From contig NC_008530.1 of NCBI RefSeq assembly GCF_000014425.1, positions 1-64,000 of the forward strand: DNA of 64,000 nt, written 5' to 3'. Shown in pieces: positions 27,379 through 36,491 of this stretch (the first letter of the stretch is position 1; the number at the start of each line of letters is the position of its first letter). The notes below the pieces were generated by a model. It searched no databases. It was not told the origin of the DNA and worked only from the letters and a program-made list of their open reading frames with translations. The translations under genes and the position numbers were made by a program. This stretch comes from Lactobacillus gasseri ATCC 33323 = JCM 1131 (GTDB taxonomy: Bacteria > Bacillota > Bacilli > Lactobacillales > Lactobacillaceae).

Positions 27379-28218
27379 CTATTCTTTTTCAAAACCAACC
27401 ATTAAACCGCCATTTTCGGCGTAGAAACTGCAAAGGGCACCGCATTCTTCGAGAGTAACTTTAGCATCTGGGAAGTTATCTAGGATAATCTCTTTCATGC
27501 TTAGTGCAGAACCTTCATTTTGAACGTGATCGATTTGAACACGGCCGCCTTTGTAGCCTGCTTTGACCATTTCATCTAAGAGCTTTCTTCTAGCTTTCTT
27601 AGCACCGCGTGCCTTGCCTAAAAGTTCAAATTCACCTTTATTGTTGGCAGTTCCGATAACGAAAAGCTTCAACAAACCAGCGATTTTTGCGACTGCTGGT
27701 GGGATACGGCCATTATTTCCTAAGTTAGTTAAGTCTTGCAAGGCAAACATTAAATCAAGTTTGTGTTGATATTCTTCTGTAGCTTTAACAATTTCTTCAA
27801 AAGACTTACCAGCACTTGCTAGACTGGCAATTTTTTCAGCTAGTAATCTTAATTGAGGACCAGCTGAGCGAGAATCAAAAACTAAGATCTTAGCTTTAGG
27901 ATTCTTTTCATGATAGATTTTTGCGGCTTGGGTAGCTGAATTATAACTACCAGAAAGTGCGCTAGTTAAAGTAATTACAAAAATTTCATCGCTGCCCTCA
28001 AAGGCTTTTAGCCAGTCATTTACGTTAGGGCAAGCAGAAGTAGATTTACTCTTAGTGTGTTTTAGCGTATGAAGAAACTTATCTAAATCAATATCAGGCG
28101 TATCCATCCAAAGCTTGCCATCAACGTGAAGCGATAAAGGAACTGTAACGTGATCAATTCCGTCAATTTGATCAGCTGTGATATTCGCAGTTGAATCTGT
28201 AATAATTTTTATTGGCAT
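27379..28218 (-). CDS. DegV-family fatty-acid-binding protein
   Basis: A 279-residue DegV protein. The start IKIITDSTANIT and the segments SACPNVNDWLKAF and TLTSALSGSYNSA are the typical lipid-carboxylate-binding parts. DegV (FakB) proteins present fatty acids to the kinase FakA for phosphorylation; no fakA is in this window. SD AGGTAA is weak. It is downstream of a 61-residue membrane-protein gene on the same strand but separated by a terminator. Confidence 0.92.
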   Translation of the reverse strand: MPIKIITDSTANITADQIDGIDHVTVPLSLHVDGKLWMDTPDIDLDKFLHTLKHTKSKSTSACPNVNDWLKAFEGSDEIFVITLTSALSGSYNSATQAAKIYHEKNPKAKILVFDSRSAGPQLRLLAEKIASLASAGKSFEEIVKATEEYQHKLDLMFALQDLTNLGNNGRIPPAVAKIAGLLKLFVIGTANNKGEFELLGKARGAKKARRKLLDEMVKAGYKGGRVQIDHVQNEGSALSMKEIILDNFPDAKVTLEECGALCSFYAENGGLMVGFEKE

Positions 28219-28305
28219 ATAGATTACCTCGAATTAAATATATTAACCTATTTCCTTTCAGTCTAGAGAAGATAGATAGTAAAGTCAAAGAAAATGCTAG
28301 TAAAA

Positions 28306-28332
28306 AAGACAGCACTGAGGCTGTCTTGATTA
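28306..28332 (-). terminator. Terminator of the small membrane protein gene
   Basis: On the minus strand AAGACAGC pairs with GCTGTCTT, followed by a T run; it abuts the stop codon at 28330. Confidence 0.88.
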
Positions 28333-28515
28333 ACGTGAAAAAACTAGTCCCAGAAGACCGCCAATTGCGATTAATGCTAATAGCGGCAATACTAGGTAAG
28401 AAACGAAGGCAAATAGCAAGCCAACGATGATTAAGAAACCAACAATTTTTAGCATGCCAATTCCTAGTTTCCAGAAAAGCCAAATAATCAATAAGGCTAA
28501 TAAAATTGAAAACAT
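28330..28515 (-). CDS. 61-residue hydrophobic membrane protein
   Basis: A small protein made of two or three hydrophobic stretches (FSILLALLIIWLFWKLGIGM, IVGFLIIVGLLFAFV, LPLLALIAIGGLLGLVF) ending in SR. SD AGAAGG lies about eight bases before the ATG, and a terminator follows the stop, so I treat it as real. I do not recognise a named family. It is divergent from a region holding a candidate small-RNA unit. Confidence 0.75.
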   Translation of the reverse strand: MFSILLALLIIWLFWKLGIGMLKIVGFLIIVGLLFAFVSYLVLPLLALIAIGGLLGLVFSR

Positions 28516-28889
28516 ATTCTAAACCTTCTTATAAAAAATTAAACTATATTTTGATATTAATCATATTACGAAATTGAGAGAAAGTGTAGATAAGTTTTTA
28601 TTAAGAATATGGGGAAAGTAAAATATACTAAGAAAATAAATAAACCGCTTTCATATTTTGCAAAAACGTGCTATATTAATGGTGTGAAATAGCTCAAGTA
28701 GAAGTCACGATTAAGATTGTTAGAAGTTATATTTTTTATTAATTAAGTAGACGATACTCTAGCTATTGCAATTCATAAATATAATTCATAAGTAAAAGGA
28801 AGTTCTATTTTGAACTTCCTTTTTTTGCTGTATCGCTTGCTATAATAATACTAAAAAGTACTATCTATAATTTTTGGAAAAATAAACTA
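28516..28889. other. Intergenic region with a candidate orphan transcript
   Basis: This 374-base gap between divergent genes holds a cre-like site (28640-28654), an extended -10 (TGC-TATATT, 28672-28677) and a strong plus-strand terminator (28795-28828), with no convincing coding frame between them. Confidence 0.6.
28640..28828 (+). ncRNA. Candidate small RNA unit under a cre-like site
   Basis: The cre-like sequence (28640-28654, one mismatch, minus orientation) lies where a -35 would be for TGC-TATATT (28672-28677). About 115 bases later there is an 11-base-pair perfect hairpin AAAGGAAGTTC/GAACTTCCTTT plus seven T (28795-28828). No plus-strand gene precedes it, so the terminator must end a transcript starting in this gap. 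Frames inside are very short and lack an SD. RNA is inferred, not shown. Confidence 0.4.
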
Positions 28890-30812
28890 ATGAAAAAAGT
28901 AACAATAGGAATTCTAGCCCACGTTGATGCAGGCAAGACTACTCTATCAGAAGGCTTACTTTATCAAAGCGGTACGTTAAGAAAACTAGGTGCAGTTGAT
29001 AAAGGAACTGCATATTTAGACAATGACAATTTAGAAAAGAAACGCGGAATTACGATCTTTTCTCATATGGCGCGCATTAAAACTGAAAATAGCGAATTAC
29101 TCCTCTTAGATACTCCCGGCCACATTGACTTTGCCCAGGAAATGGAAGAGACGCTTAGCGTATTAGACTATGCAATTTTAGTTGTGTCGGCTAGTGAAGG
29201 CGTAACTGCCTATACACAGACGCTTTGGAACTTATTAAAAAGTCACAAGATTCCAACTTTTATTTTTGTTAATAAGATGGACACGTTAAAGGCTGATAAG
29301 GAGAAGGTTCTTCATGACTTAAGTACACTCGATGACAGCTGTGTTGAGTTTGGGGATGAAGATTCTGATTTTTATGAAAAAATTGCTACAGCAGATGAGG
29401 CAATTTTAGAAGAATATCTAGAATCTGGTCAGATAAAAGATAAAGAAATCCAAGATTTGATCTCTCAAAGAAAAGTTTTTCCAGTTTATTTTGGTGCTGC
29501 CTTAAAATTAAAAGGCGTAGCTGAATTTTTACAGGGACTAGATAAGTGGACTAAGAAAATAGAGTATTCTGAGAAATTTGCTAGCCGTATTTTTAAGATT
29601 TCTCACGATGAGAAAGGCGAGCGCTTAACTTGGCTAAAAGTTACTGGCGGCGAATTAAGAGCAAAAAGTGAGCTAATGCCCGATGAAAAGGTAAACGAAA
29701 TTCGTCTCTATAACGGTAATAAGTATGAAGTGGTTTCGAGTGTTCAAGCTGGCGAAATTGTTGCTGTTAGCGGACTGAAAACAACTTATCCTGGTCAGGG
29801 TATAGGATTTGAAAAGGATCAAATGAACTTTACAATGCAGCCAGTTTTAAATTATGCAGTGCAAACTACACCGGATAAGACGCATGCGACTTTAGCGGCT
29901 CTAAGACAGCTAGAAGATGAAAATCCGCAACTGCATGTTAAGTGGGATAAGCAAACAGAAGAAATTAGCATTGACGTAATGGGGAAGATCCAGTTAGAAA
30001 TTCTTCAACAGATTTTGCATGATCGTTTTAACTTAGAGGTTGAATTTACTCAAGGCAAGATTCTATATCAAGAAAGTATTAGAAACTCAGTTGAAGGAGT
30101 AGGTCATTTTGAGCCTTTAAGACACTATGCGGAAGTGCACTTATTGCTAAAGCCTGGTAAGCTAGGCAGCGGCTTAGTTTTTAAAAATGAATGCAGTCTA
30201 GAAGTCTTACCTAAAAAATGGCAAGACCAAGTAATGGAGAGTCTAGCTAACAAAGAACATCTGGGTGTTTTAACCGGCTCACCTCTAACTGATGTTGAAA
30301 TTACGCTAATCGGCGGTCGCGGTAGCAATGTTCATACAGTTGGTGGCGACTTTAGAGAAGCGACCTATCGTGCAGTGCGACAAGGTTTAATGGAGTTAAA
30401 AGCACAAAATCAAGTATCTTTACTTGAGCCTTGGTATCAATTTACTTTAAGGATTAATCAAGACCAGGTTGGTCGTGCAATCAATGATATTGAGAAAATG
30501 GGCGGAAAATTTAAAATCGGAGAAAGTGATCATGATATCGTAACGATTACTGGTCAAGCGCCAGTAGCACAGATGCAAGATTATGCAACTGAAGTTAGGA
30601 ATTACTCACATGGTAGTGGTCAATTAGAATGTTTATTTGCAGGATATCAAGAATGTAAAAGCAGTGCTGAAGTTATTGCGGATGCAAATTACGATCCAGT
30701 TTCTGATATTAACAATACACCTAATTCTGTTTTTTGTTCTCATGGCGCAGGTCATACTGTTGTTTGGGATGAAGTGCCAAGTTATGCCCAATATCCTTAC
30801 TTAAAATCTTAA
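28890..30812 (+). CDS. EF-G-like GTPase of the TetM/ribosomal-protection type
   Basis: A 640-residue translational GTPase. GTPase motifs are G1 AHVDAGKTT, G2 RGITIF, G3 DTPGH and G4 NKMD, followed by EF-G domains II-V. The start KKVTIGILAHVDAGKTTLSEGLLYQSG is close to Tet(M), and the C-terminus (SVFCSHGAGHTVVWDEV) resembles chromosomal members of this family. It differs from mobile Tet(M) in composition and context, with no conjugative genes nearby. It could help clear stalled ribosomes or weakly protect against tetracyclines; neither is shown. No strong SD is seen. Confidence 0.82.
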   Translation: MKKVTIGILAHVDAGKTTLSEGLLYQSGTLRKLGAVDKGTAYLDNDNLEKKRGITIFSHMARIKTENSELLLLDTPGHIDFAQEMEETLSVLDYAILVVSASEGVTAYTQTLWNLLKSHKIPTFIFVNKMDTLKADKEKVLHDLSTLDDSCVEFGDEDSDFYEKIATADEAILEEYLESGQIKDKEIQDLISQRKVFPVYFGAALKLKGVAEFLQGLDKWTKKIEYSEKFASRIFKISHDEKGERLTWLKVTGGELRAKSELMPDEKVNEIRLYNGNKYEVVSSVQAGEIVAVSGLKTTYPGQGIGFEKDQMNFTMQPVLNYAVQTTPDKTHATLAALRQLEDENPQLHVKWDKQTEEISIDVMGKIQLEILQQILHDRFNLEVEFTQGKILYQESIRNSVEGVGHFEPLRHYAEVHLLLKPGKLGSGLVFKNECSLEVLPKKWQDQVMESLANKEHLGVLTGSPLTDVEITLIGGRGSNVHTVGGDFREATYRAVRQGLMELKAQNQVSLLEPWYQFTLRINQDQVGRAINDIEKMGGKFKIGESDHDIVTITGQAPVAQMQDYATEVRNYSHGSGQLECLFAGYQECKSSAEVIADANYDPVSDINNTPNSVFCSHGAGHTVVWDEVPSYAQYPYLKS

Positions 30813-30846
30813 GATTAATTAGGATTGACTAAAAAGATAGACATGA

Positions 30847-31773
30847 TTATTTTAGATAATTCTTTTTTCGTAAGAATAAAGCCGAAATAATGGCTAAGGC
30901 AGCTCCAAATAAGATTACCCATAAAAAGCCAAATTCATTATCTTTACCTGGTAATCCGCCAACATTCATCCCCCAGATCCCACTAATTAAAGCTGGAATT
31001 GAGATGATTAGAGCAATTGAATCAAGATATTTCATCAAATTGTTTAAATGGTTATCCATCATTGCTGAGAAAAGGCCATTAATTGATTCTAAAAGATCAC
31101 GATAAACTTTAATCTTCTTAGTAATCCGGCGCTGAGAAAGTAGTAGATCAATGATAAAAATTGAATTGGCTGAATGCTGCTCTTTAAGAAAATCAGTTAG
31201 AGCTTCAATAGAAGAAACTTGGTCATCCATTGTGTGATTAAAATAGACCAAAGTCCTAGTTAAGTCAGTTGCTTCTTTTAAAGATTTAGTTTTGGTAGTA
31301 GTTCTTGCTGCATGATCTAACTGATCAAGTTGTTGCTTTATTTTATTTAATTCTTCATTAAAGCAATGGTTTTGATATAGTAATTGCTTAATTAAAAGAT
31401 CTTCAACTGATAATTTAGCAATTGCCTTTTGATCTTCTAAAGTAGGTGCTGGATTTTTTTGTAGAACTAAGATTAGTTGCTGAGAATTGAAGATCGCAAT
31501 TGTGGGATAAATCGCATCTTCAACTTTAGTTTGCCCAGCGTCAAAATTAAAGGACACAAAAATTCTAGCATTTTTAATTTTACATTTGGGCAAGATATTA
31601 AAATGTGATACTTCAGTAGCAGACGTTTGTTTAGTAAAGACATGCGCGTCACAGCCGATTGTTTTTTCTATATTGGTTAATTCTTCAGAAGTAGGATTAA
31701 CTAATATAGCAAGTTTAGCTGATAATAGATTGTCTGATGTTGTGGATCCATTTTTATCGTATACAGTAAGCAT
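30847..31773 (-). CDS. CorA-family magnesium/divalent-cation transporter
   Basis: A 308-residue transporter with an N-terminal cytoplasmic domain, a long stalk helix (about 110-240) and two C-terminal membrane helices separated by the signature IWGMNVGG. The loop GLPGKDNEFGF and the basic tail RKKNYLK follow. SD GGAGG lies eight bases before the ATG. It is the intact counterpart of the broken CorA gene at 10222-11139, and overall identity looks low. It converges with the TetM-like gene with 34 bases between stops. Confidence 0.92.
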   Translation of the reverse strand: MLTVYDKNGSTTSDNLLSAKLAILVNPTSEELTNIEKTIGCDAHVFTKQTSATEVSHFNILPKCKIKNARIFVSFNFDAGQTKVEDAIYPTIAIFNSQQLILVLQKNPAPTLEDQKAIAKLSVEDLLIKQLLYQNHCFNEELNKIKQQLDQLDHAARTTTKTKSLKEATDLTRTLVYFNHTMDDQVSSIEALTDFLKEQHSANSIFIIDLLLSQRRITKKIKVYRDLLESINGLFSAMMDNHLNNLMKYLDSIALIISIPALISGIWGMNVGGLPGKDNEFGFLWVILFGAALAIISALFLRKKNYLK

Positions 31774-32062
31774 AAGAAAACCTCCTGACTATTGTTTTTT
31801 AGGGTAAATATATCATAGAAGGCACTATAAGTTAGATTTAACGCCTCGCATTTATTAAAAATGAAAGCGATATACGTACAAAAAATTAATTTATGATTAA
31901 TGTACATAGCAAGTTATTAAGGAAATGTTAAGCTTGCTATTTTGAAGATCCCAGAATATCTTTATCGACTAGTGCTTGATATGATTAGGTTAATCAGTCA
32001 TGAGGATTGAAGCTAGCTAGCTAAAACAATCTTTTATGTGTTTTAGGAAAGGATACCTAATT

Positions 32063-32227
32063 ATGATGAAAGATAAACATGGAATTAAAGACAAAGTAGC
32101 AGGAAAACTTAAAGAAGTAGAAGGAAAAGTCACTGGCGATAAAGCCCGTGAATTAGAAGGAAAAGCTCAACAAGCTAAAGGAAAGGTAAAATCTAAGGCT
32201 ACTAAAGTAAAAGAAGACTTAGAATAA
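32063..32227 (+). CDS. CsbD-family stress protein
   Basis: A 54-residue, lysine/glutamate-rich, all-helical protein: KDKVAGKLKEVEGKVTGDKARELEGKAQQAKGKV in sequence, typical of CsbD. It has no signal peptide. In B. subtilis CsbD is a general-stress protein; molecular function unknown. ATG codons at 32063 and 32066 both follow the SD AGGAAAGGA (32045-32053). It is adjacent to a GlsB-type membrane protein, a frequent pairing. Confidence 0.88.
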   Translation: MMKDKHGIKDKVAGKLKEVEGKVTGDKARELEGKAQQAKGKVKSKATKVKEDLE

Positions 32228-32261
32228 ATTACTACTAAATTAGAAATAGGAGGCGATCCCC

Positions 32262-32528
32262 ATGCTTCACTGGATTTGGGTTTTGATTGTCGGAGGCGTA
32301 ATCGGGTTAATTGCAGGAGCCATTACTCATAAGGGTGGCTCAATGAACTGGATTGCAAATATTATTGCTGGGCTAGTAGGCTCATCTCTAGGCGAGGCCT
32401 TGCTTGGCGCCTGGGGTCCGCAAGTAGCGGGAATGGCAATTGTTCCATCACTGTTAGGTGCTATTATTCTAGTTATCTTGGTATCATGGATTATGACGAT
32501 GCTATTTGGCCCTAGGGCTAGCGAATAA
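32262..32528 (+). CDS. GlsB/YeaQ/YmgE-family small membrane protein
   Basis: An 88-residue protein with three hydrophobic segments, glycine-rich (VLIVGGVIGLIAGAIT, WIANIIAGLVGSSLGEALLG, IVPSLLGAIILVILVSWIM). This is the transglycosylase-associated / GlsB family; its exact role is unknown, often stress induced. SD AGGAGGCGAT is very strong. Downstream is a 13-base-pair terminator (32561-32592), so CsbD and this gene form a two-gene operon. Confidence 0.9.
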   Translation: MLHWIWVLIVGGVIGLIAGAITHKGGSMNWIANIIAGLVGSSLGEALLGAWGPQVAGMAIVPSLLGAIILVILVSWIMTMLFGPRASE

Positions 32529-32560
32529 ATCATATTCAACACAATTAAATAATCTCTCTC

Positions 32561-32592
32561 AAAAGAGCAGTCTTAGCAGACTGCTCTTTTCT
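32561..32592 (+). terminator. Terminator of the CsbD-GlsB operon
   Basis: Perfect stem AAAAGAGCAGTCT / AGACTGCTCTTTT with loop TAGC. Confidence 0.92.
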
Positions 32593-32663
32593 ATAGCCGA
32601 CGTTTTGATTTTTCATAGTATAATGAATGTGATATAAAAATCTAGGTAAGAAAAGAGATAATA

Positions 32664-33491
32664 ATGCGTTTAATTTCATGGAATATTGATTCGCTTAATG
32701 CTGCTTTAACTAGTGATTCAGCACGTGCCAAGCTTACGCGCGGCGTTTTAAATACAATTAAAGAAAAAGATCCGGATATTATTGCCATTCAAGAAACTAA
32801 GTTACGGTCAACTGGTCCGACTAAAAAGCATCAAGAAATTTTGGCTGAAATGTTTCCTGATTATGATTATGTTTGGCGTTCTTCTGAAGAACCTGCACGA
32901 AAAGGTTATGCTGGGACAATGTTTTTATATAAAAATACTCTCGCTCCTGAAGTAACTAAGCCAGTAATTGGGGCTCCAGAACCAATGGATCATGAAGGTC
33001 GAATTCTAACTTTAGAGTTTGATAACTACTACGTTACCCAGGTTTATACGCCAAACTCTGGGAATGAATTGAAGCGATTAGATGATCGTCAAGTTTGGGA
33101 TGAAAAGTATACAGAATATTTACAAAAACTAGATCAAAACAAACCTGTGATTGCTAGTGGTGATTATAACGTTGCTCATACGCCAATTGATTTGAAGCAT
33201 CCAGAAAGTAATCATCATAACGCTGGTTTTACTGATGAAGAGCGACAAGACTTTGATAAGTTGCTTAAGCTTGGTTTTACTGATACATTTAGAAAAGTTC
33301 ATGGTAACGTCGAAGGGGTTTATTCTTGGTGGGCTCAAAGAGTTAGGACCAGCAAGGCTAATAATTCGGGCTGGAGAATTGATTATTACATCGTGTCTAA
33401 TAGAATTGCTGATCAGGTAACTAAGTCAGAAATGCTTGATACTGGCGAGCGAAAAGACCATTGTCCAATTATGTTAGAAATTAATTTATAA
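32664..33491 (+). CDS. exoA: Exodeoxyribonuclease III / AP endonuclease
   Basis: A 275-residue endonuclease/exonuclease/phosphatase-fold enzyme that cuts at abasic sites. Motifs: ISWNIDSLNAA, IIAIQETKL (metal Glu), VTQVYTPNSG, ASGDYNVAHTPIDL, and DYYIVSNRI with the terminal DHCPIMLEI (catalytic Asp-His). SD AAGAGA is weak. It is followed by DnaA-box-like sequences and a terminator. Confidence 0.95.
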   Translation: MRLISWNIDSLNAALTSDSARAKLTRGVLNTIKEKDPDIIAIQETKLRSTGPTKKHQEILAEMFPDYDYVWRSSEEPARKGYAGTMFLYKNTLAPEVTKPVIGAPEPMDHEGRILTLEFDNYYVTQVYTPNSGNELKRLDDRQVWDEKYTEYLQKLDQNKPVIASGDYNVAHTPIDLKHPESNHHNAGFTDEERQDFDKLLKLGFTDTFRKVHGNVEGVYSWWAQRVRTSKANNSGWRIDYYIVSNRIADQVTKSEMLDTGERKDHCPIMLEINL

Positions 33492-33570
33492 TTGTCCACT
33501 TGTGGATAAATTGAGAAGATCCAAATGATCTTCTTTTTTAGTTTAGGATGGAAGTGAAAGCTGTGGATAA
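33492..33570. other. DnaA-box cluster and terminator between exoA and the helicase gene
   Basis: Perfect DnaA boxes (minus orientation) occur at 33501-33509 and 33562-33570, and an inverted near-box TTGTCCACT at 33492-33500. A hairpin AGAAGATC/GATCTTCT plus T run (33514-33540) terminates exoA. The second box overlaps the GTG start of the helicase. Confidence 0.75.
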
Positions 33571-36397
33571 CGTTTTAAAAGATGCAATTTTGAATGGCTT
33601 ATACAATAAGAATGAGAATAAGGGAAATGAGTTTATTAGTCCTCAATTAGTAAATAATGATGATCAAAGTAAAATTTGGTTTACTTTGCGACAAGAATTA
33701 ATGTCATGTACCTCTTTTACCTGGGCAGTTGCTTTTATTTCAGAGAATATGCTCGTTCCCTTTAAGTTAGTAATGTCGGAATTAGCGAAAAAAGGAGTTA
33801 ACGGTACCTTAATTACAGGAACTTATCTTGGCTTTAATAGTCCTAAAGTTTTTAAGGAATTAGTGAAGATTCCTAATTTAGAGGTACGATTAAGTGAGGA
33901 AGCTGGTTTTCATGCAAAAGGTTATATTTTTAATCATGAAGACTATCAGACGATTTTAATTGGAAGTGCAAATTTTACTAGAAGTGCCTTATTAAAAAAT
34001 TGCGAGTGGGGACTAAAGGTAACCTCGCATGAAAACGGTCAGCTAGTAGCAGAAGTTAACGATCAAATTGAAAATAATTTAAGTAATAGTTTGATACTTA
34101 CTAGTTCTTGGATTAAAGAATATGAACAAAATTGGCAGCCAGTCAAAAAAGCGGCTTACCTTCCATTAGGGAAAGCCAAGAAAATATTGCCTAACCAAAT
34201 GCAAAAAGCAGCTTTAGCGAATTTAAATGCTTTAGTAAAAGAACAAGCCAAAAAAGCGCTAGTCGTCTCAGCGACAGGGACTGGAAAAACATATTTGGGT
34301 GCTTTTGCAGTTAAGGAATATAAGCCAAAAAAGTTTCTGTATCTAGTTCACCGAGAACAAATAGCTAAGAAAGCTTTAGAGAGTTTTTACCGAGTAATTG
34401 GTGGCAAGAAAAGCGACTATGGTTTATTAACTGGAAATAAACATGATTTTGATAAAAAGTATCTTTTTGGAACGGTTCAAACTGTAAGTCAGGAACAAAT
34501 ACTCGAACAATTAGATCCGGAAGAGTTTGACTATATTTTAATTGATGAAGCTCATCGAGTGGCAGCTCCAACTTATCAGAAGATTTTGAATCATTTTGCA
34601 CCGAAATTCTTATTAGGTATGACGGCAACGCCCGAGAGAATGGATAAGCAAAATATTTATGAAATATTTGATTATCATTTAGCTTATGAAATTAGACTAA
34701 AGGATGCCTTAAATGACCAAATGCTTACACCGTTTCATTATGTGGGCGTTGAAGATTATACAGTGGGAAACCATGTAATTAGTGAAACAAGTAAGTTAAA
34801 AGATCTAGTCGCTAGAAAGCGAGTAGAGTATGTACTTAAACAGCTTGATTACTACGGCTATTGCGGAGAGAAAGCAAAGGGCTTAGTATTTTGCAGTCGG
34901 CAAGAAGAAGCAAGAGAGCTAGCAAAATTATTTAGTCAGACAGGGCATCCGTCTCGTGCGCTTACTAATGAGGACAGTCAAAAACAGCGTATTGAAGTAA
35001 CTCATCAGTTAGAAAATGGTGAATTAGAATACATTTTTACCGTTGATTTATTTAATGAAGGAATTGATATTCCATCGCTTAATCAAATTGTGATGTTACG
35101 AAATACCCAATCAAGTATTGTTTTTATTCAGCAATTGGGTCGAGGCCTTCGTAAATTTCCGGGAAAAGATTATGTCACGGTGATTGATTTCCTGGGAAAT
35201 TATAAAAACAATTATCTAATTCCGATTGCTTTAAATGGTGATAAGAGTCGTGACAAAGATCAAGCAGTTAGAGAAAGCAAGTTACCACAAGTAATTGATG
35301 TTTCAACGATTAACTTTACAGAGATTGCTTCTCAGAGAATTTTGGTTTCTCTTGAAAAGATAAAGCTAGACAGTATGCGCGAACTAAGGCAGTCGTATAA
35401 AGACTTGAAAGAAAAGATTGGTCGTGTTCCACTCTTATACGATTTTTATCAATATGGTACGACTGCGCCAACGGTTTTTGCTAAAAATCATGCTCTAGCT
35501 CATTATGGTGACTTTTTAAAGAAGATGGGAGAAGAAGTAAATTTAGGTAATTATCAAAATGCAGCTCTCTCTTTTGTGACGAAGGAGTTATTATTTGGAA
35601 AGAGACCGCATGAGTTGCTACTCTTAGAAAGTTGTTTAGATAAAAACATCAGTAGAGCTGATTTTACTAAATTGCTTAAGAGCAAAAATTGTTATATTAG
35701 CGAAGATGTACTTAATTCGGTTGAAAAAATTCTATCATTAAATTTTTTTGACGTTAAACAGGGAAAAACAACCAAGAAAGAGCAATACGGAAGTTATCCA
35801 TTAATTGAAAAAGAAAATGGAGAGTATCGCTTGTCTAGTCAACTACTTCAGGCATTAAATGATAACCACCAATTTAAAATGCTATTTGAAGATGTCCTAA
35901 AAACAGGTTTAGCCCTTGCTCGGGAATATAATTCGCAAGCGCAATTTACTCTGTATAAGCAATATGATCGTAAAGATGTTTGTCGTCTGCTAAATTGGCC
36001 TAAGGATGTTTCGGCTCCAATGTATGGGTATCGCGTGGGAGAAAAAGAAACACCGATTTTTATCACTTATCAAAAAGATTCTGAGAAAAAACGTAATGCT
36101 CGCTATCAAAATACGCTTGAAAATGGTCATAGTTTACGGTGGTATACTCGTACGCCGCGTCACTTAGATTCAGATGAAGTAAAACGATTGCTTCATAATA
36201 AAAATATGAAATTGCACTTATTTGTGAAACGAAGTGATGCAGCAGGAAAAGAATTTTATTATTTAGGGACAGCTGAGATCCAGAAAGACTCAGTCAAAGA
36301 AGAAAAAATTGGACTTAAGCAAAAGTGTGCAGTTGGCATGAATTTGGTCCTTAATCATCCTTTAAAGCAATCGATTTATAATTTGCTTTTTAGTTAA
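33563..36397 (+). CDS. PLD-nuclease / superfamily 2 helicase fusion (DUF3427 type)
   Basis: A 944-residue protein. An N-terminal phospholipase-D-like nuclease domain carries HAKGYIF and GSANFTRSAL (the HxK motif, about residues 115-145). A superfamily 2 helicase core follows, with Walker A VSATGTGKT (about 240), DEAH (about 325), GMTATPER and the motif VI arginines QQLGRGLRK (about 525). The C-terminal half (about 590-944) fits the DUF3427 region. Such fusions are found in many Firmicutes and have been linked to nucleic-acid defence or repair by association only. The start is GTG at 33563: GGAAGTGA lies six bases upstream, and the earlier ATG at 33548 has no spaced SD. Confidence 0.85.
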   Translation: MDNVLKDAILNGLYNKNENKGNEFISPQLVNNDDQSKIWFTLRQELMSCTSFTWAVAFISENMLVPFKLVMSELAKKGVNGTLITGTYLGFNSPKVFKELVKIPNLEVRLSEEAGFHAKGYIFNHEDYQTILIGSANFTRSALLKNCEWGLKVTSHENGQLVAEVNDQIENNLSNSLILTSSWIKEYEQNWQPVKKAAYLPLGKAKKILPNQMQKAALANLNALVKEQAKKALVVSATGTGKTYLGAFAVKEYKPKKFLYLVHREQIAKKALESFYRVIGGKKSDYGLLTGNKHDFDKKYLFGTVQTVSQEQILEQLDPEEFDYILIDEAHRVAAPTYQKILNHFAPKFLLGMTATPERMDKQNIYEIFDYHLAYEIRLKDALNDQMLTPFHYVGVEDYTVGNHVISETSKLKDLVARKRVEYVLKQLDYYGYCGEKAKGLVFCSRQEEARELAKLFSQTGHPSRALTNEDSQKQRIEVTHQLENGELEYIFTVDLFNEGIDIPSLNQIVMLRNTQSSIVFIQQLGRGLRKFPGKDYVTVIDFLGNYKNNYLIPIALNGDKSRDKDQAVRESKLPQVIDVSTINFTEIASQRILVSLEKIKLDSMRELRQSYKDLKEKIGRVPLLYDFYQYGTTAPTVFAKNHALAHYGDFLKKMGEEVNLGNYQNAALSFVTKELLFGKRPHELLLLESCLDKNISRADFTKLLKSKNCYISEDVLNSVEKILSLNFFDVKQGKTTKKEQYGSYPLIEKENGEYRLSSQLLQALNDNHQFKMLFEDVLKTGLALAREYNSQAQFTLYKQYDRKDVCRLLNWPKDVSAPMYGYRVGEKETPIFITYQKDSEKKRNARYQNTLENGHSLRWYTRTPRHLDSDEVKRLLHNKNMKLHLFVKRSDAAGKEFYYLGTAEIQKDSVKEEKIGLKQKCAVGMNLVLNHPLKQSIYNLLFS

Positions 36398-36491
36398 GAA
36401 ATTAAACCTAGTTTAGGATAAAGTATAGAAATTCATAATAATTATTTGATAGATTCTAAGTTACAAAAATGGAGGAAGAGAGAAAATAAGA

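Noticed and set aside
28890-30812. Acquired tetracycline-resistance gene
   Set aside because: No mobile-element genes, base composition like the surroundings, and a chromosomal-type C-terminus.
31860-31874. cre-like ATGAAAGCGATATAC between corA and csbD
   Set aside because: Two mismatches at constrained positions; not strong enough to annotate.
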